This document shows positions 61,858 through 64,000 of a stretch of DNA of 64,000 bases, in pieces. Position 1 is the stretch's first letter. Each line of letters starts with the position of its first letter. Under the pieces are notes generated by a model. That model was not told where the DNA came from. It made no database searches and saw nothing but the letters and a program-made list of their open reading frames with translations. The position numbers and the translations under genes were made by a program. The stretch comes from JAVBLP01 sp052034625 (GTDB lineage Bacteria; Elusimicrobiota; Endomicrobiia; Endomicrobiales; Endomicrobiaceae), in NCBI GenBank assembly GCA_052034625.1, contig JBPOII010000022.1, forward strand, positions 62,001 through 126,000. Direction: 5' to 3'.

Positions 61858-62388
61858 ATGAATGCAAAAATAATTTTTAAACCGCAAAATGCTGTAAAAA
61901 TCCTTCTGTTTACAATATTTTTAATATCAGCACAGAAAATTCCATATACTTACGCTCAGCAACAACAAGACGTTAATTTTGAAGAAATGCGTACCAGCGA
62001 TACAAACACAAAAAACCAAAGAAGAGTGTATAATACTTCAAAACACTCATCTATGTCTCCCGCACAAATGGCAAAAGAAAGTACTATCAGCGAATCATAC
62101 GGAGTATTCAAAATTGACGGTAACTTTGCCGGTACTGTAATAAAAGGAAGAGTTTTTTCAGATATGGGTACAGGAAAACAAGTTGAGAGCACACCGTATA
62201 CAGCAATGCTTAATAAAAAAATAAAGAAAGCTGCTATAGATGAAGGCGTTCTCGTTAAAGAAGGCAGTATTTATAAAAAAGCAAAGATCAGCAAAAAAGA
62301 ATATGATGCCTTAATAAATGAAGTCAGTAAAAAGACAAATATTTCAGAAAAAACCGTTAATGATGTAATTGACAATATTGAGGATTAG
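61858..62388 (+). CDS. Small secreted protein of unknown function
   Basis: 176 residues with a long signal peptide (hydrophobic core VKILLFTIFLISA, probable cleavage after TYA, about residue 33). The mature part is polar. It starts with a Gln/Asp-rich stretch, has a beta-like centre (YGVFKIDGNFAGTVIKGRVF) and ends in a lysine-rich helical region (KKIKKAAIDEGVLVKEGS, ISKKEYDALINEVSKKT). No family recognised. One of only two plus-strand genes here, with a strong ribosome site and tail-to-tail with the FAD oxidase gene. Confidence 0.8.
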   Translation: MNAKIIFKPQNAVKILLFTIFLISAQKIPYTYAQQQQDVNFEEMRTSDTNTKNQRRVYNTSKHSSMSPAQMAKESTISESYGVFKIDGNFAGTVIKGRVFSDMGTGKQVESTPYTAMLNKKIKKAAIDEGVLVKEGSIYKKAKISKKEYDALINEVSKKTNISEKTVNDVIDNIED

Positions 62389-62416
62389 TAAAACACGAGA
62401 ACTTCCAAATATTTGA

Positions 62417-63916
62417 TTATGGTATGAGATATTCCTTTGGGAATATATTGTCTTGTCCTAAAATATTGGCATTGTCAAAACTTTTTTTAAGTTTTGCCAT
62501 TTCTTTAAACCCTTCAACTCCGACCATCTTTTCTAAAAAAATGTGTTTTAACTTTCCTATCCCGTGTTCTGCAGATACTGTACCGCCAAGTTCAACTGCT
62601 TTTTGTGCTATGCGTGCATACATTTCTCTTGTCTTTTTATATTCTTCTTCATTTTCAGCTATTATATTGGCATGAAGATGATTTTCCCCAATATGGCCGA
62701 ATGTCAAATTAAACAAACCTGAGACCTTAAACTCTTTCTCACAAAAATCTACTATCTCAGCAAGTTTCCCTTCCGGAACAGCAAAATCCGTACCAACTTT
62801 AGGTATCTTATTACGCCTTACTCTTTCATTAACCCTTTCTGGTATTCTATGTCTAAAAACCCTAAACTCTTCCTGTTCTTTCAAATTTGAAGCAAACCAG
62901 ACTTTTTGTGTATCTATATTATTTTTTTCTATGAGTTCAATCCACTTTTCCATAAGAATATCAAAATTGTCGCTATAAACATCCTGCTCAAACATTATCC
63001 CGGCTTCAACATCTTGCGGGATAATCGGATAATCGTCCTTTATAATCAAAAGTGCATTCTTATCAAAATATTCCAATGACATAACATTTATGCCGTCTTT
63101 TAAACTTTCATTTTTTGACTTTGATGTTTCCTCTTTTACCGAACTTACGAAATCATAAGCTTTCTTTCTGGAATCAAAAAAGATTATCCCGCCGAAGACT
63201 TCCTTAAAATGAGGGATAAGCAAAAGTTCCGCCTCCGCAACAACACCGAGTGTTCCGTCAGAACCTATAATAACATCTATAAGATCTGCATTAGGATAAT
63301 TGTAATAACCAGCTGCATTTTTAATTTTTGGGAGAATATATTTAGGCAAAACTATGATTTTTGTACCTTTGTCAGTATCAAAAGTGATCTTACCATTATC
63401 GCCGGCTTTATATTTTCCTCTTTCTATATAACTTGAAGAACCGTCTGAAAATATGATTTTTAAACCAAGTATATAATCTCTTGTAACACCAAATTTCAGT
63501 CCTCTGCCGCCGGAAGCATTTGTAGCAATATTTCCGCCTATAGTGGCATTTTTTTCAGTCGGGTCAGGAGGATACATCCAGCCTGCCGCAAAAGCTTTAT
63601 CTTTAATATCCTGAATTCTTACGCCTGCCTGAACTTTTAATTTCGCTTTTTCTTCGCTTATTTTTTCTATCTCGCCTATAGCTTTCATTCTTTCAAGAGA
63701 TAAGACAGCTCCGCCGAAAGGTAGTCCCGAAGCCGTATTTCCGGTCAGTCCTCCGGCAATTGTTACCGGTATTTTTTGTGCTGACATTTCGGCAAGAAAG
63801 TCTGCTATATCTCTTTCATTTTCAGCTATTGCGGCAAAATCTGCATAAGCACCGACTACTCCTGAATTATCTTCAAAAAAATTCTGTATCTGCTCCTTAT
63901 CTCTCTTGATTATCAT
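62417..63916 (-). CDS. FAD-linked oxidase, GlcD / D-lactate dehydrogenase type
   Basis: 499 residues. FAD-binding type 4 domain (about 30-215): PVTIAGGLTGNTASGLPFGG and PPDPTEKNATIGGNIATNASGGRGLKFG. The C-terminal FAD-oxidase domain (about 230-490) includes VGTDFAVPEGKLAEIV, FGHIGENHLHANII and GGTVSAEHGIGKLK (the His-rich flavin/metal region). Oxidises a 2-hydroxy acid such as D-lactate or glycolate; the substrate cannot be told from sequence. Translationally coupled (ATGA overlap) to the gene upstream. Confidence 0.92.
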   Translation of the reverse strand: MIIKRDKEQIQNFFEDNSGVVGAYADFAAIAENERDIADFLAEMSAQKIPVTIAGGLTGNTASGLPFGGAVLSLERMKAIGEIEKISEEKAKLKVQAGVRIQDIKDKAFAAGWMYPPDPTEKNATIGGNIATNASGGRGLKFGVTRDYILGLKIIFSDGSSSYIERGKYKAGDNGKITFDTDKGTKIIVLPKYILPKIKNAAGYYNYPNADLIDVIIGSDGTLGVVAEAELLLIPHFKEVFGGIIFFDSRKKAYDFVSSVKEETSKSKNESLKDGINVMSLEYFDKNALLIIKDDYPIIPQDVEAGIMFEQDVYSDNFDILMEKWIELIEKNNIDTQKVWFASNLKEQEEFRVFRHRIPERVNERVRRNKIPKVGTDFAVPEGKLAEIVDFCEKEFKVSGLFNLTFGHIGENHLHANIIAENEEEYKKTREMYARIAQKAVELGGTVSAEHGIGKLKHIFLEKMVGVEGFKEMAKLKKSFDNANILGQDNIFPKEYLIP

Positions 63917-64000
63917 CTTACTTTCCTAAATATTCTTTCAACACCGTCTGTCATATTTTCAACGACCAATCCGTTCACATTCGATTCTTCATATACACGA
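63913..64000 (-). CDS. C-terminal end of an unidentified gene (cut by window edge)
   Basis: The minus strand reads an open frame from the window end to a TGA at 63913-63915, giving 28 residues that end in NMTDGVERIFRKVR. The stop overlaps the GlcD-type start codon (ATGA), typical of an operon. Too short to name. Confidence 0.6.
   Translation of the reverse strand, partial: RVYEESNVNGLVVENMTDGVERIFRKVR

Overview
The window is a low-GC, gene-dense stretch of a bacterial chromosome. Almost every gene is on the minus strand, in long runs with gaps of a few bases or 1-11 base overlaps. Only rpsT (47452) and a small secreted protein (61858) are on the plus strand. The cell envelope is diderm: there is an LptE-type lipoprotein, several lipobox lipoproteins, and two PorV/UPF0164-like outer-membrane barrels. 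RNase Y, a 6S RNA, glycogen enzymes, an FtsX/EnvC pair, and PEGA/FHA/PP2C signalling proteins together fit Elusimicrobiota (Endomicrobium-like) best in my judgement. That is an inference from gene content, not a sequence match, and a spirochaete cannot be fully excluded.

Layout. 1-2250: glycogen phosphorylase (3' part cut off by the window) with its own sigma70 promoter. 2354-8086: dus, tsaD, a small membrane protein, ctpA, an EnvC-like degenerate LytM protein and ftsX (no ftsE nearby). 8092-10565: glgA and galT. 10565-24799: a nine-gene envelope/signalling cluster (barrel-TPR protein, CheY-like receiver, PP2C phosphatase, FHA-FHA-TM-beta-propeller protein, coiled-coil protein, PorV-like barrel, FlgD/T9SS-like C-terminal-domain protein, tail-fibre-like repeat protein, Ser/Thr kinase with PEGA domains). 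24881-28249: scpB, scpA, trpS and an M50 protease. 28466: a CpXC protein. 29123-30656: a 1.5 kb repeat-rich island around tRNA-Gly. 30657-42794: cca, a five-gene oligopeptide ABC importer, an active/inactive M16 protease pair, nnrE, a small membrane protein, a MEMO-like protein, a PflX-like radical SAM protein and dtd. 42795-43313: a complex tRNA-Arg locus. 43314-47010: def, an ACT protein and alaS. 47029-47451: REP-like repeats. 47452: rpsT. 47799-51837: holA-lptE-leuS. 51867: an orphan PD-(D/E)XK-like protein. 52412-57378: tlyA, dxs, ispA-type synthase, xseB and xseA. 57520-61673: rny, fau, rarA, 6S RNA, zapA and a ZapB-like protein. 61858-64000: a small secreted protein, a GlcD-type FAD oxidase and the end of another gene.

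Three things stand out. (1) The 10.5-24.8 kb cluster puts a kinase, a PP2C phosphatase and an FHA reader together with outer-membrane and fibre-like proteins. It looks like a phosphorylation-controlled surface assembly or export system, with no T6SS core genes in view. (2) Two short inverted-repeat elements (29512-29782 and 42898-43242) share an internal block. One of them carries an intact tRNA-Arg and sits between the 5' and 3' halves of a broken tRNA-Arg. (3) Two paralogous sequences flanking tRNA-Gly (about 29785-29920 and 30417-30550) keep the same two-stem fold through compensatory base changes, which suggests a structured RNA family. A 6S RNA candidate lies between zapA and rarA-fau, the same neighbourhood as ssrS in E. 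coli.
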